From NCBI GenBank assembly GCA_913061425.1, contig CAJXUO010000078.1, positions 1 to 6,496 on the forward strand: a DNA stretch of 6,496 nucleotides, in the 5' to 3' direction. Both the position numbers and the translations under genes were made by a program. Numbering within the stretch: position 1 is the stretch's first letter; each line of letters opens with the position of its first letter. Shown piece after piece: positions 5,616 through 6,496 of the stretch. The notes beneath the pieces were generated by a model, which searched no databases, was not told the origin of the DNA, and saw only the letters and a program-made list of their open reading frames with translations. Source of the stretch: an uncultured Lutibacter sp. GTDB lineage: Bacteria; Bacteroidota; Bacteroidia; Flavobacteriales; Flavobacteriaceae.

Positions 5616-6496
5616 TTGGAGACTCCTGAAAACGAAATATTTAGAGATTCTATTGGTACAATAGATGACAAAGGCAATCGTGCTTGGGTGTACCCAAAGA
5701 AACCTAAGGGTGAACTATACGAATACAGGAAAATTGTTAGTTATTTTTTGTTGATTTTTTTAATTGCTAGTCCTTTTATAAAAGTTAATGAAAATCAGTT
5801 TTTGATGTTTAATATTTTAGAACGTAAATTTAATATTTTTGGTTTTCCTTTTTGGCCACAAGATTTTCACTTGGTTGTTGTTTCTATGATAATTGGAGTT
5901 GTATTTGTAACTTTATTCACAGTAGGTTTTGGACGTATTTTTTGTGGATGGATTTGCCCTCAGACAATTTTTCTTGAAATGGTATTTCGCCGAATTGAAT
6001 ACTGGATAGATGGTGATAGAGGGAAACAAATGAAACTTGAGAAACAGCCTTGGAATGCTGATAAAATAAGAAAGCGACTTCTAAAATGGTTTATATTTTT
6101 AGTAGTATCATTTATAATTGCTAATGTATTTTTGGCTTATTTAATAGGAAGTGATAAGCTATTGAAGTATATCACTGGAAACCCATTAGATAATTTAGGA
6201 ACGTTATTTCCATTACTTATTTTTACTGCAGTTTTTTATTTTGTGTTTGCTTGGTTCAGAGAGCAAGTTTGCATCATTGCATGTCCGTATGGAAGATTAC
6301 AAGGAGTTTTATTGGATAGGAAATCTATCGTTGTTGCTTATGACCATAAGCGTGGTGAGTCTGAGAATGGTAGGAAAAAATTCAGAAAAAAAGAAAACAG
6401 AGAAGAGTTAGGTCATGGAGATTGCATTGATTGTTTTCAATGTGTTAATGTTTGCCCAACAGGAATAGATATAAGAAATGGGACTCAATTAGAGTG
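5616..6496 (+). CDS. ccoG: Cbb3 oxidase accessory protein CcoG, polyferredoxin (3' partial)
   Basis: Inner-membrane iron-sulfur protein (RdxA/FixG/CcoG family), shown in other bacteria to be a cupric reductase supplying Cu(I) during cbb3 oxidase assembly. The window holds the first 293 of roughly 470 residues and the frame is open at the end. Hydrophobic segments lie at about 40-58, 87-107, 156-180 and 196-216. Visible motifs are RIFCGWICPQ (C110, C114), VCIIACPYGR (C219, C223) and the ferredoxin motif C270-x2-C273-x2-C276-x3-C280-P; the second ferredoxin motif would begin at the cut codon. No ATG lies near the conserved N-terminus, so I chose TTG at 5616, which gives METPENEIFRDSIGTID as in relatives I remember. 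The frame upstream is closed by TAA at 5595-5597, and only ATA or ATC codons offer other choices. It begins 14 bases after the ccoP stop, with no Shine-Dalgarno. Confidence 0.93.
   Translation, partial: METPENEIFRDSIGTIDDKGNRAWVYPKKPKGELYEYRKIVSYFLLIFLIASPFIKVNENQFLMFNILERKFNIFGFPFWPQDFHLVVVSMIIGVVFVTLFTVGFGRIFCGWICPQTIFLEMVFRRIEYWIDGDRGKQMKLEKQPWNADKIRKRLLKWFIFLVVSFIIANVFLAYLIGSDKLLKYITGNPLDNLGTLFPLLIFTAVFYFVFAWFREQVCIIACPYGRLQGVLLDRKSIVVAYDHKRGESENGRKKFRKKENREELGHGDCIDCFQCVNVCPTGIDIRNGTQLE

Overview
The window reads as an AT-rich flavobacterial (Bacteroidota, probably Flavobacteriaceae) genome fragment. Three things point there: the HemN, CcoNO and CcoG proteins closely resemble those I know from marine flavobacteria, the starts lack Shine-Dalgarno sequences, and CcoN and CcoO are fused while CcoP carries one heme. 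All genes are on the + strand. The first 46 bases are not genomic. They are an Illumina Nextera i7 adapter (end of P7, an 8-base index, Read 2 sequence with the Tn5 mosaic end), so biological sequence begins at about 47.

Layout: (1) 47-737, purine nucleoside phosphorylase deoD, missing only about its first three codons at the adapter junction. (2) 740-2098, hemN, oxygen-independent coproporphyrinogen III oxidase, two bases after deoD. (3) 2099-2176, a 78-base gap with an FNR/CRP-like dyad (TGAT-N4-ATCA core) and a possible Bacteroidota-type -7 element. (4) 2177-6496, a cbb3 cytochrome oxidase operon: ccoS (54 aa, short), ccoNO fusion, ccoQ, ccoP (single heme c) and the first 293 codons of ccoG, which runs off the end. 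No gap between genes exceeds 80 bases.

How the genes work together: CcoNO, CcoQ and CcoP form a high-affinity terminal oxidase for respiration at low oxygen. CcoS and CcoG are assembly and maturation factors for its hemes and copper centre. HemN makes a heme precursor without oxygen, which suits the same conditions. The dyad in front of ccoS is the natural candidate for an oxygen- or redox-responsive switch. deoD is purine salvage and appears to be a neighbour of convenience.

Nothing here looks like an undescribed system. The points most worth a second look are the candidate FNR-type operator/promoter, hemN standing where a copper ATPase gene (ccoI/fixI) is often found, the TTG start of ccoG, and the adapter artefact that creates a false N-terminus for DeoD.
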